64,000 nt of DNA from CAVQEK01 sp964596645. Its GTDB lineage: Bacteria; Bacteroidota; Bacteroidia; Cytophagales; Cyclobacteriaceae. The stretch is taken from positions 1 through 64,000 of the forward strand of contig CAZQVB010000024.1 in the NCBI GenBank assembly GCA_964596645.1, given 5' to 3'. Positions 34,314 to 42,649 of this stretch are shown in pieces. The notes beneath the pieces are model-generated. The model was given only the letters and a program-made list of their open reading frames with translations, did not search any database and was not told where the DNA came from. The stretch's first letter is position 1, and every line of letters begins with the position of its first letter. A program made the position numbers and the translations under genes.

Positions 34314-35378
34314 ATGGCCATTATTGATAAAAAAAAGCAAGTATATTCCATTGCACAGCCGCTGCGCGACTACCTCGTATCGCAGGGTCGCGAGTTTGAC
34401 TTGCCCATACGCTACAACGACCTGAAGCGCTTCAACAGCTCTGTGCAGCTGATGGATAAGCGCGGCAACGACACACTTTGGGAATCGGTCTTTTATCAGC
34501 AAAGTGAGATGGGGCAGGTGCATGAAGCCCTAAAAAAAATATACGCCATGTTGAAAAGCAGCGGCGACGTGTCGGTGATCGACCATTTGTACATCGATCG
34601 CATCGACCTCTGCACCTATGGCAATACGCGGCCTTTTCGGGTGCGCATCGTCAACAAAATCAACGACCTGTTCGATTACTTTTACGTGAAGGTGGCCGAT
34701 GCCTCGCGCATATACGGTCTGGAGCTTGAGCACCTTATTTCACCCAACAAGATCAACTATCTGGTATGTGGCGAAACCGTGGTCGAAGAGCACATACAGG
34801 GCATTCCCGGCGATGACTTCATCAAGAATCATCTGAAAGACAGCTCGCTGAACCCAATGCGGCTGGCCAAGGAGTTTGTGAAATTTAATGAACGCTGCCT
34901 GGTGCGCTTGCTGGGCGATATGCATTCGAGCAATTTTGTGGTAGAAATGATCCCCGACTTCGATGAGATCCATTACCGAATTCGCTCCATCGACTTCGAC
35001 CAGCAATCGTATGAGGGCAAGCGGGCGATTTACATGCCTCAATATTTCAAACAAAACAACCCCCTGATACAGTTGGGCATCAAGCGCATGGATCCGACCC
35101 TGGAAATGCAGTACCAAAAAGAGGAGCGCTCGCTCATTGCCAACCGTCTGCGCTCACGGATATCGGGCCCGGCCATCAAAAATCTTGTAAAGGCCATGAG
35201 CCACGATGACATTGCCCCGACCGACAACGTGGTGAGTCTGAAAGGCGAACTGGCCAAGCTCTACAACGATGAAGAATTTCTTCGCTGCGCCAACATGGGT
35301 GAGATCTTGTACACCAGCCTGAAATTTGTGTTTAAATACCCCATCAGGGACAAGTATTCAATTGTAAAAATTCAATAA
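34314..35378 (+). CDS. Conserved hypothetical protein with kinase-like catalytic motifs
   Basis: I do not recognise a named family for this 354-residue cytoplasmic protein. It contains LLGDMHSSNFVVE (His204, Asn207), then RSIDFDQQSYEG (Asp227, Asp229). The spacing and form match the catalytic loop HxxN and the DFD/DFG-type metal motif of aminoglycoside phosphotransferase and HipA-like kinases (GDxHxxN ... IDFD). Upstream, VKVADASRIYGLELEHL and CGETVVEEHIQG could be the nucleotide lobe. I infer an atypical small-molecule or protein kinase. It ends two bases before ribE, so it is probably co-transcribed with riboflavin synthase; a link to flavin metabolism is speculative. Confidence 0.7.
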   Translation: MAIIDKKKQVYSIAQPLRDYLVSQGREFDLPIRYNDLKRFNSSVQLMDKRGNDTLWESVFYQQSEMGQVHEALKKIYAMLKSSGDVSVIDHLYIDRIDLCTYGNTRPFRVRIVNKINDLFDYFYVKVADASRIYGLELEHLISPNKINYLVCGETVVEEHIQGIPGDDFIKNHLKDSSLNPMRLAKEFVKFNERCLVRLLGDMHSSNFVVEMIPDFDEIHYRIRSIDFDQQSYEGKRAIYMPQYFKQNNPLIQLGIKRMDPTLEMQYQKEERSLIANRLRSRISGPAIKNLVKAMSHDDIAPTDNVVSLKGELAKLYNDEEFLRCANMGEILYTSLKFVFKYPIRDKYSIVKIQ

Positions 35379-35379
35379 C

Positions 35380-35997
35380 ATGTTTACGGGAATAGTAGAA
35401 GCAACCGGAAAAATCAAAACCATAACGGGAGAGGGCAGCAACAAGACCTTCACCGTGCAGGCATCGTTTGCCTCCGATCTGCAGGTGAATCAGAGTGTAT
35501 CGCACAATGGCGTATGCCTAACGGTGACCGAGCTTGCCGGCGATCATTTCCGGGTGACGGCCGTGCATGAGACATTGCAAAAGACCAATCTGGGCACTTT
35601 GGAGGAAGGAGATATTGTGAACCTGGAGCGCGCCATGAGCACCCACTACCGCTTCGATGGTCATATAGTGCAGGGCCATGTAGACCAAACGGGCATCTGC
35701 ACACGCATACAAGAAGTAGATGGCAGCTGGCTGTTCGACTTCGAATACGACTATGCCGCCACCGGCAACTTTCTGGTGGAGAAGGGCTCCATCTGCATCG
35801 ATGGCGTAAGCCTCACGGCTTTCAACTGCGAAAAAGGCAGTTTTCGCGTCACCATCATTCCCCACACGTACGAAGTCACCAACTTTAAAACCCTGCAGGA
35901 AGGTAGCCGGGTCAATCTTGAATTCGACATATTGGGCAAGTACATTCAGCGCCTCTTCCACATGCACTATGGCGATATGCCGAAGATCGCTCAATAG
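35380..35997 (+). CDS. ribE: Riboflavin synthase, alpha chain
   Basis: This 205-residue protein begins MFTGIVEATGKI, the family signature, and has two similar lumazine-binding halves. Half one has QSVSHNGVCLTV and half two GSICIDGVSLTAF. It dismutates two 6,7-dimethyl-8-ribityllumazine molecules to riboflavin. Length is typical. It follows the kinase-like gene by two bases. Confidence 0.95.
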   Translation: MFTGIVEATGKIKTITGEGSNKTFTVQASFASDLQVNQSVSHNGVCLTVTELAGDHFRVTAVHETLQKTNLGTLEEGDIVNLERAMSTHYRFDGHIVQGHVDQTGICTRIQEVDGSWLFDFEYDYAATGNFLVEKGSICIDGVSLTAFNCEKGSFRVTIIPHTYEVTNFKTLQEGSRVNLEFDILGKYIQRLFHMHYGDMPKIAQ

Positions 35998-36115
35998 TTT
36001 TTTTTTAAAAACTTATACTCAAAGAGGCTACTATACCTGGCAGGCAGCACCAAAACGGGTGAATACTTTTTGATAGCCGGCCAGCCGAGTATGTGTGGAA
36101 TTCTAAACTACATGC

Positions 36116-36922
36116 TCATCTTCGATCAATCACTGCGGGCACATATTGTTGATGAAGTAGATGATGCACCTTGCCCCAGGGTACGGTGACTTCGATGATA
36201 CCCTCGGCGTAGGATGCTATTTCGTAGGGGTTGTACAGAAACAGAAGGCCTTCTTTGGTGGCGCCAACATTATCTGTGAGGCGAAATTTGCCGTTTTCAA
36301 AAAAATAACCAGCATCTTCCAGATCATCTGTAGCAGCGAGTCCGCGATCAGCGCGAAAATACTCCTCGGCCACCGCAGTTAAACGCTCCCGATCATTCAC
36401 CAGGTTGTCTAACAGCAAAGGATTGCCATTGTAAAATAAGGCCAACTCCACCGACATGAGCGGATGTGCGCCGCCTGAGTAGGTTTCCAATTGATACTGC
36501 AAAGTGAGCCATGGTGCACTTTGCCACAGCACGGATGCCTGCAGGTCGTAATACCACGGATACATTTTACCATTATACTCTGCAGATACCTGGCTGAATT
36601 CCGACATATACTCCGATGCCATCTGCTTTAGTGAAGGATGCCCGGTAGTGTCTTCCTCGCTGACAAACCGCCTTAACAGATCAGTTTCGATTTGGCCATT
36701 CATACGGGTAGCCGCAGGCGAGTGTGCCGGAAAATAAGGATAGCGCACGCGATAGTAGGCGCAATTGGCCGAGTCCGGGCTGCATCCGTTGTCGGTAAGC
36801 AAAAAGTGTATTTGCTGCCAGTGCATATTCTCCTCCGCCGGTTGCGCAATACCGAAGTCACAAAGCAGCAACAACAATAGCGTTGGCAGTGTGCAAAATC
36901 GTGTCGGGTGACTTGGCTTCAT
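36116..36922 (-). CDS. DUF3298/DUF4163 (RsiV-like) secreted protein
   Basis: The 268-residue protein has a signal peptide ending GIAQ. The first half resembles DUF4163 (RVRYPYFPA...), and the second contains YQLETYSGGAHPLMS and FYNGNPLLLDNLVND, typical of DUF3298. In Gram-positives such domains occur in the anti-sigma factor RsiV, which binds lysozyme. In Bacteroidota they are free secreted proteins of unknown role. A cluster of charged residues ends the protein. Confidence 0.75.
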   Translation of the reverse strand: MKPSHPTRFCTLPTLLLLLLCDFGIAQPAEENMHWQQIHFLLTDNGCSPDSANCAYYRVRYPYFPAHSPAATRMNGQIETDLLRRFVSEEDTTGHPSLKQMASEYMSEFSQVSAEYNGKMYPWYYDLQASVLWQSAPWLTLQYQLETYSGGAHPLMSVELALFYNGNPLLLDNLVNDRERLTAVAEEYFRADRGLAATDDLEDAGYFFENGKFRLTDNVGATKEGLLFLYNPYEIASYAEGIIEVTVPWGKVHHLLHQQYVPAVIDRR

Positions 36923-36933
36923 TTAAAGATGTG

Positions 36934-37368
36934 TCAGGCAAACAGGTCTGAGTCATACACTTTTACGCTATCCCAGAGGGCAGCGTATTTTTCTATAAAT
37001 TCATTGTGCGCCGCGTGCGTCTGATACACATCGTGATCTTCGATGCTGGCAAACCAAACGAATAGGGAATAGTGGAATGAAGAATCGACTACTCCGCGTG
37101 CCTCAGTAGCTGCCGGTCGGCCGATTTGTGCATTTTGCACTTCAGATATTGACTCTACCAAGGTGGTGAGTCCCTGCTCAAAGCGCTCCCGGTCTTGCTG
37201 GTTTACGCCGTCTTTGAGCCAAAAATATACATTGTGTTGCAGCATGTTGGTTTGTGTTTTATGGTTGACAGAGAAAATAGTAGAGGCTGTGGCGCGATAA
37301 CCGAAAAGGCCAGCACCGGCCATAAGGAGTGATTGACGCACAAAAGCTCGTCTCGTCGGTATTTGCAT
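36934..37368 (-). CDS. Dabb (stress-responsive alpha/beta barrel) domain protein
   Basis: This 144-residue protein has a twin-arginine-like signal (MQIPTRRAFVRQSLLMAG). The Dabb domain follows, starting LQHNVYFWLKDG and with HYSLFVWFASIEDHDVYQTHAAH. It is a dimeric ferredoxin-like fold; members act as small enzymes or stress proteins. The start at 37368 is chosen because it begins the signal; the extension upstream has no such pattern. Eleven bases separate it from the DUF3298 gene downstream, so the two may form an operon. Confidence 0.78.
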   Translation of the reverse strand: MQIPTRRAFVRQSLLMAGAGLFGYRATASTIFSVNHKTQTNMLQHNVYFWLKDGVNQQDRERFEQGLTTLVESISEVQNAQIGRPAATEARGVVDSSFHYSLFVWFASIEDHDVYQTHAAHNEFIEKYAALWDSVKVYDSDLFA

Positions 37369-37697
37369 AATGGTTGCGATTATGTGCGGCGGATGCCGCG
37401 CCCAAAGCTTCGAATCTAACAAAATATGATTGGTAGGCAAAAGATAATGCGTGGTGGTTGACAAACCTTTTTACCCCCGCACGACCGGCTCAGTCTAGTC
37501 CTGCCAGATACAGGATGTCACTCTTTCGTTCATTTTCTTAAAGCCATCCGCTTCGACTTTTTTATCTCAACCCACATAGACAATATATCACTGATATTCA
37601 TCCAGGCGAAACAAAAACTTATTGTCAATTTTACCTCAATGCCAATATTCTGGTACTTTTTACTGTTAGATTTGGCGCGCAGCCGTCAGTGTTAAAA
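37369..37697. promoter_or_regulatory. Divergent intergenic region with alkaline phosphatase promoter
   Basis: The gap separates the leftward Dabb gene from the rightward alkaline phosphatase gene. TAGATTTG at 37667-37674 matches TAnnTTTG exactly and lies 23 bases before the ATG at 37698. A clear -33 TTG is missing. I see no Pho-box-like direct repeats with certainty and no other gene. Confidence 0.45.
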
Positions 37698-38888
37698 ATG
37701 AAAATCGAAAAGTATATGAGTACGTTTAAATTTAGTTTTTCCTCCCTTTTATTATTGACTTCTTTGTCCGTCTGCCTTGGCCAGCATACCGATGACACAG
37801 ACAGCACATTCGCCATATACAGCGGAGGTGAGCGCTATGAAGTAGGCCAGATCATCTCTCCCGCCATCGACAAAGAACAGCGTGTAAAAAACATCATATT
37901 GATGATAGGCGATGGCATGGGTACGGCTCAGGTTTATGCAGGACTCACTGCCAACCGGGGACAGCTTTTTTTGCAGAATTGCCCGGTGGCCGGTTTCTCC
38001 AAAACGTATTCTTCTGACAAATACATCACCGACTCAGCGGCGGGTGCTACAGCCTTCTCTGCCGGAAAAAAAACATATAACGGTGCCATTGGGGTGGACA
38101 GCCTAAAGAGACCGCTGAAGACGATTCTCGAAGTGGCCGAAGAGAAAGGCCTTGCCACAGGCTTGGTGGCTACTTGCCGCATCACCCACGCCACACCGGC
38201 CAGCTTCATTGCCCACCAGCCCAGCAGAAACATGTACGAAGAAATAGCCGCAGATTTTCTTAATACCGACATCGATGTATTTATCGGCGGCGGCAAAAAA
38301 GATTTTGAGTCGGAAGTGAATGGCAAGTCTATTCTTGATCACCTGGAAACCAAAGGCTATACAGTGCTGGAAGACACCGCAGGTCTGGCTGATGTAAACA
38401 CCGACAAATTAGCCGCTTTGGTAGCGGAAATGCACCTGCCGCCCATGTCTGCCGGACGGGGTAGTTTTCTAACTACAGCCACCAGCAAAGCGCTCGATAT
38501 ACTGAGCAAAGACAAAGATGGCTTTTTCCTAATGGTAGAAGGTTCGCAAATAGATTGGGGTGGCCATGACAACAACACCAGCTACATTGTGCAGGAAATG
38601 CTTGATTTTGATCGGGCCATAGGTGAGGCGTTACGATTTGCTGCCGAAGACGGTGAAACACTGGTGATCATCACGGCTGATCACGAAACCGGAGGCTTTA
38701 CCCTAAATGGTGGAGATATAAGCACAGGTAAAGTAGAAGGCAAGTTTACCACGGGCAGCCATACCGGCGTTATGGTTCCTGTATTTGCTTTTGGTCCTCA
38801 AGCCATTCGCTTTGGAGGCATCATGGAGAACACGAGCATTTACCATAAAATGATGGAGGCTTATACATTTGAAAAGAAGCAACACTGA
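37698..38888 (+). CDS. Secreted alkaline phosphatase
   Basis: The 396-residue protein has a signal (hydrophobic residues ~12-27, ending CLGQ). The alkaline phosphatase core starts IILMIGDGMG (Asp72 metal ligand). The nucleophile is Ser113 in TDSAAGATAFSAGKKT, and later zinc ligands lie in QIDWGGHDNN and TADHETGG. The enzyme releases phosphate from organic esters outside the inner membrane. The start could also be the second ATG at 37716. A strong terminator follows. Confidence 0.93.
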   Translation: MKIEKYMSTFKFSFSSLLLLTSLSVCLGQHTDDTDSTFAIYSGGERYEVGQIISPAIDKEQRVKNIILMIGDGMGTAQVYAGLTANRGQLFLQNCPVAGFSKTYSSDKYITDSAAGATAFSAGKKTYNGAIGVDSLKRPLKTILEVAEEKGLATGLVATCRITHATPASFIAHQPSRNMYEEIAADFLNTDIDVFIGGGKKDFESEVNGKSILDHLETKGYTVLEDTAGLADVNTDKLAALVAEMHLPPMSAGRGSFLTTATSKALDILSKDKDGFFLMVEGSQIDWGGHDNNTSYIVQEMLDFDRAIGEALRFAAEDGETLVIITADHETGGFTLNGGDISTGKVEGKFTTGSHTGVMVPVFAFGPQAIRFGGIMENTSIYHKMMEAYTFEKKQH

Positions 38889-38942
38889 CGATGCCGCTGG
38901 GGCATAAGCTTCGACAAAAAGCTCGTTGACAACACGCCACAA

Positions 38943-38967
38943 AAAAGCCCTCGCTGAGAGGGCTTTT
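38943..38967. terminator. Bidirectional intrinsic terminator
   Basis: AAAAGCCCTC and GAGGGCTTTT flank GCTGA, so either strand gives a hairpin followed by U-run. It lies between the convergent alkaline phosphatase and lipoprotein genes and serves both. Confidence 0.88.
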
Positions 38968-38989
38968 CTATGAAATACTAAAAATGCTG

Positions 38990-39442
38990 TTACTGCATAT
39001 TGAATGTATAGTCTCCGCCCAGTGCCGACACTCTGCCATCACCAATTTCCACATCGGGTAGGTTAAATGTGACAGAAAAGGCAGATTCGGTGAGGTTCAC
39101 TATGGTCATCGTGACGCCGTCGCCGCGGGATATTTCTGTACCACCATCATTGATGGTGTAAGTCGTACTTGGCCACACCTTTGCAGCTCCGGTAGGATGA
39201 TTGGTGGTGGTCATCTGCGAAGCGGAAAAGGTTACTTTAAATGCCTCACCATCCGTCCATTCGCTGGCATCGGTGGCAGTGTTGGGTGGCACATTGACGC
39301 TCACGGCCGTCCAGCCGCCGTCTTTCATCAGCAGATTTTGTACACGGTCGCGCTCAGATTCCGGGTCGTCTCCTCCGCAACTCATGAGTGTGGCGAAGCT
39401 TATTAGTACTAGCAGTAATGATGGTTGAGTGAATAGTTTCAT
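38990..39442 (-). CDS. Putative lipoprotein of unknown function
   Basis: The 150-residue protein has a lipoprotein signal ending ATLMSCGGDD, with an acidic stretch after the Cys as is usual for Bacteroidota surface lipoproteins. The remainder is Thr/Ser-rich beta sequence (FKVTFSASQM, TYTINDGGTEI). I recognise no family. It ends next to the shared terminator. Confidence 0.65.
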   Translation of the reverse strand: MKLFTQPSLLLVLISFATLMSCGGDDPESERDRVQNLLMKDGGWTAVSVNVPPNTATDASEWTDGEAFKVTFSASQMTTTNHPTGAAKVWPSTTYTINDGGTEISRGDGVTMTIVNLTESAFSVTFNLPDVEIGDGRVSALGGDYTFNMQ

Positions 39443-39569
39443 CGGGTTATATTTTTTGAAGAACGTAAAAATAAAGTTTTGCACCAATAATGCGGCTTAC
39501 GCGTAAGATTTTCTCCTAATACGGCCGCTGCAGGCGTTTACTCTGCCACAGCGGCATCTTTGCATCAAA

Positions 39570-40961
39570 CTATAATAGGCCCGGGATATGATAAGTGCCA
39601 TAAGGGAAGCGCTGAGGTCGGGAAAGCATTGCATTGGCTTCATCATCATTTTTAAACCGCTCATTGACGGGGTCCCAGTATAGCTTGCGCGGCAGTTTCA
39701 TGGCAATATGGCTCACCAGGCAGGCACTGCAGGAGCGATGGGCAATTTCCGCAGGGGCCACTGGCTGCTCGCGTGTGATGATGCTCTCCAGCCAGTTCTT
39801 GTGCTGCTCGGGGCTGCGGTACAGTTGAACTTCATGCGTGCCAATGACTGAGTCTAATATTGCAGGATCGCTGGCGTCGATAGATTTCTGGCCGGTGTTG
39901 TCAGCCACCGGATCGCTGCTGGTCACAGGCTTGCCGCGTGTCACAAAGATCCACCCATCCGTGCCTTCGAACTTCACGCCGTTCGGGTAGCCACCCGATA
40001 TGTGCATCGTGACGCCGTTGGCATATTTTGCCTTCACCTGAAAGTCGCCGTGCACATTCCACAGGCCTTGCTGCGGAAACTGCGCTTCTGCCTCTACCTC
40101 TACCGGCCCGGTATATTCCGTGCCCATGCCCCAGTGCGCAGTATCGATGTGGTGGGCACCCCAGCCGGTGATCATGCCAGCGCCAAATTGTTCGCATCTC
40201 AGCCAACCCGGCCGGCTGTAGTCATGCTGTGGGTGTACGCGCTTTTCGGTGTAGTAGGCCCAGGGGGTGGAGCCCAGCCACATGTCGTAGTCCAGATTGG
40301 TGGGGATAGCCATCTCTGGTTGGGCTTCGCCGGCGGGGTCGCCAGGCAGGCCAATATATACCGTGTGTACTTCGCCAATGCGACCATTGCGCACCAGCTC
40401 GCAAGCACGGTGAAATTGAGGCCATGGATCGAGCGATCGCTGCTGACTGCCGATCTGAAAGATGATGCCTGTGCGATGCACAATGTTGCTCATAGTGCGC
40501 CCCTCGGCAATGCTGAGCGATGCCGGCTTTTGCAGGTACACATCTTTGCCCGCAAGTGCTGCCTCTATGGCCGGCTGTGCATGCCAGTGATCGGGAGTAC
40601 TGATGATGACCGCATCAATATCTTTGTCGGCAAGCATTTCGCGATAGTCACTATATGTTTTTGCATTGATATAATTGGGTGTTCCCGCTTGTGCCGCGTA
40701 AAATTTATCGATGTAGCGCATGCCGTCTTCCGCGCGTTTGGCATCTACGTCGCTTACTGCTACTACCCGGGCTATATCGTTTTTCATAGTCTCGGGAAGG
40801 TCGTGCGACATGGCGATGCGACCAAAGCCAATCTGACCAATATTGATCTTGTTGCTCGGTGCACTTTTGCCAAAAACAGAGGCTGGCACAATCGTGGGAA
40901 GTACCAATGCGCCCAGTGTACCTGCCATGGTTTTTTTCAAATAGCTTCTTCGTGTTATCAT
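39570..40961 (-). CDS. Tat-exported Gfo/Idh/MocA-family oxidoreductase
   Basis: This 463-residue protein begins with a twin-arginine signal (ITRRSYLKKTMAG). The Rossmann start NIGQIGFGRIAMSHDL follows, with a conserved lysine in DVYLQKPASLS. The C-terminal domain contains GAGMITGWGAHHIDTAHWGMG, typical of the exported Bacteroidota and Planctomycete branch. Such enzymes oxidise or reduce sugars or pseudo-glycosides with NAD(P), sometimes in 3-keto-sugar chemistry. It lies 27 bases downstream of a ThuA gene in the same direction, a frequent pairing. Confidence 0.9.
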   Translation of the reverse strand: MITRRSYLKKTMAGTLGALVLPTIVPASVFGKSAPSNKINIGQIGFGRIAMSHDLPETMKNDIARVVAVSDVDAKRAEDGMRYIDKFYAAQAGTPNYINAKTYSDYREMLADKDIDAVIISTPDHWHAQPAIEAALAGKDVYLQKPASLSIAEGRTMSNIVHRTGIIFQIGSQQRSLDPWPQFHRACELVRNGRIGEVHTVYIGLPGDPAGEAQPEMAIPTNLDYDMWLGSTPWAYYTEKRVHPQHDYSRPGWLRCEQFGAGMITGWGAHHIDTAHWGMGTEYTGPVEVEAEAQFPQQGLWNVHGDFQVKAKYANGVTMHISGGYPNGVKFEGTDGWIFVTRGKPVTSSDPVADNTGQKSIDASDPAILDSVIGTHEVQLYRSPEQHKNWLESIITREQPVAPAEIAHRSCSACLVSHIAMKLPRKLYWDPVNERFKNDDEANAMLSRPQRFPYGTYHIPGLL

Positions 40962-40988
40962 ATCGGGTGTTGATAAAAATTTAACGAT

Positions 40989-41783
40989 TCATTTTTCATT
41001 GCCGATGGCCCAGATGATGCCGCCGAGGATATGTTGTATAAAAACAGGATCGGAATAATGCTCCGGGCTATGCCCCAGTGCAGTAAACCATTGGCGACCG
41101 CCATCAAAGGTATGATACCAGGCCAGGGGAAATACTTCTCCGAATGTGTCTGCAGGATATTCATTTTTCTGGTCGTCTTCCACGGTGGTGAGATCGGCCA
41201 CCAGCAGCACGTGTATATCGGGGTTTATATTGCGCACATAGTAGCATTCGTCTTCTCTCGACCATACCGGAGGCAAAAAATCTGTCGACGGATGAAAAGG
41301 GTCGAGCACCTTGATATCGAAGGTTTGAAATGGTGCGTGGCGCACAAACTTGCCGCCAACATTCTGCCAAAACCAAGGCCAGTCTCGCTCTGAGGCGCAT
41401 GCCGAATGGATGGCCACAAAGGCCCCGCCACTGCGTATGTAATTTTGAAAAACATCGCGTTGCGCCTGGGTGTCGAATGCTTCATTGTTAGAGTTTGAAA
41501 AAATGATAAGATCGAAGGCGGCCAAAGTTTCCACTGTAAATACAGAAGGATCGTCGCTGGAGGTGACGCGGAAGCCATACGCCGTGCCCAGATCCTCTAT
41601 GGCACGCACGCTGTAGGGAATGTTCTCGTGCACATAGCCCTTGCCGTTTTTGGTATAGACCAGTACCGACTTATTGTCTAAAATACTGCGAATGGTATCG
41701 CCGGCACAAAATGATTGCTTTGCATTCGTAAAAAGTAAAAGTGGAATTAAAGCCAAAAAAGCCAATTTTTCCATACGCTGCAT
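40989..41783 (-). CDS. ThuA domain secreted protein
   Basis: The 264-residue protein has a signal peptide (residues ~6-26). The ThuA fold follows, with ALVYTKN-like start (VLVYTKNGKGYVHENI), FDLIIFSNSN, FVAIHSACASERDWPWF and a final WYHTFDGGRQWFTALGHSPEHY. ThuA domains are amidotransferase-like and are linked with trehalose and other sugar-ketone metabolism. It pairs with the oxidoreductase downstream. Confidence 0.9.
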   Translation of the reverse strand: MQRMEKLAFLALIPLLLFTNAKQSFCAGDTIRSILDNKSVLVYTKNGKGYVHENIPYSVRAIEDLGTAYGFRVTSSDDPSVFTVETLAAFDLIIFSNSNNEAFDTQAQRDVFQNYIRSGGAFVAIHSACASERDWPWFWQNVGGKFVRHAPFQTFDIKVLDPFHPSTDFLPPVWSREDECYYVRNINPDIHVLLVADLTTVEDDQKNEYPADTFGEVFPLAWYHTFDGGRQWFTALGHSPEHYSDPVFIQHILGGIIWAIGNEK

Positions 41784-41946
41784 TGGGTTAAATGTCGCCG
41801 CAAGGTCCAGCAGTCCAAGTTAAATAGTGAGCAAATGAAACGCAATGGAATGTGGTGCAATAGCACCCGGGATGCTGCACAGAGCATCTTCAGCGGCATT
41901 TATTTTCTGAGAAATCGAACAGCACGATGTGGTCAGTAAAAATTGA

Positions 41947-42504
41947 TCATCGCGAAGCGCCATCCGGCGGAAAATTGGCAAAAAGTTCTTCCACCGCTAC
42001 TTGCACTTTATCTTCAAATTGTGGCAGCTTGCCCAACACATCTTTGGCTATTCCCTGCCATATCATTGTATTCATTTGCCTGTCCACCATATCTACAGCC
42101 AGAGAGCCTTCGCGGTAAGTACCGATAGTAATGCTGTCGGAAGCCGACCAGCTATATCGTCGCTGGCCCATGTAGCGGAAATCCTGCCGGATGTCCTGTT
42201 CACGCTTTTGTGTTTTTTCTTCTACCCGCACGCCAATGTTAATAGCAAGATCTGCATTTGGCGCCTGGTTCAATCCCTTTGCGGTGAGCGCCTGGTAGAT
42301 TTGATTTTTTATAAAATCTATCTGCTCCTGTGTGAGGTTCACACCATCCAACAGGTCTTGTTCTACTGCCACAAATTGGAAGGTTTCGTACTCAGAAAAG
42401 TTAACTGATTGATCGTAATCAGTGCTAACTCGCACAGAGCGACAGCCAAACACCACGGCAACCAATGCGAATAATCCCAAATAAAGATTTGTATATTTTT
42501 TCAT
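41947..42504 (-). CDS. DUF4136 lipoprotein
   Basis: The 185-residue protein has a lipoprotein signal ending VVFGCRSVRV. A DUF4136 domain follows: STDYDQSVNFSEYETFQF near the start, then ADLAINIGVRVEEK and GTYREGSLAVDMVD. Members are envelope lipoproteins of unknown role. An upstream ATG at 42543 is less likely as it delays the signal. Confidence 0.85.
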   Translation of the reverse strand: MKKYTNLYLGLFALVAVVFGCRSVRVSTDYDQSVNFSEYETFQFVAVEQDLLDGVNLTQEQIDFIKNQIYQALTAKGLNQAPNADLAINIGVRVEEKTQKREQDIRQDFRYMGQRRYSWSASDSITIGTYREGSLAVDMVDRQMNTMIWQGIAKDVLGKLPQFEDKVQVAVEELFANFPPDGASR

Positions 42505-42589
42505 GATCGAGCTCGGTATAGTGATTTGAATATAGTAAAACACACTTTTCCAATCAGGTTTCGCGCGATGATTATTATGGCGCTGAAAT

Positions 42590-42625
42590 AAAACAACCCC
42601 GACCTTTGCGGGCCAGGGTTGTTTT
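42590..42625 (-). terminator. Intrinsic terminator after rho
   Basis: AAAACAACCC and GGGTTGTTTT form the stem, with a T-run on both strands. It lies 25 bases past the leftward rho stop, so the rho transcript itself ends by a Rho-independent signal. Confidence 0.85.
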
Positions 42626-42649
42626 AATTTCTATCGTGTATGGTGAACT

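Noticed and set aside
39570..40961. Exported Gfo/Idh/MocA enzyme as the apiose dehydrogenase of the acid-sugar locus
   Set aside because: It lies more than 20 kb away, pairs with ThuA, and has a Tat export signal, whereas the expected dehydrogenase is cytoplasmic.
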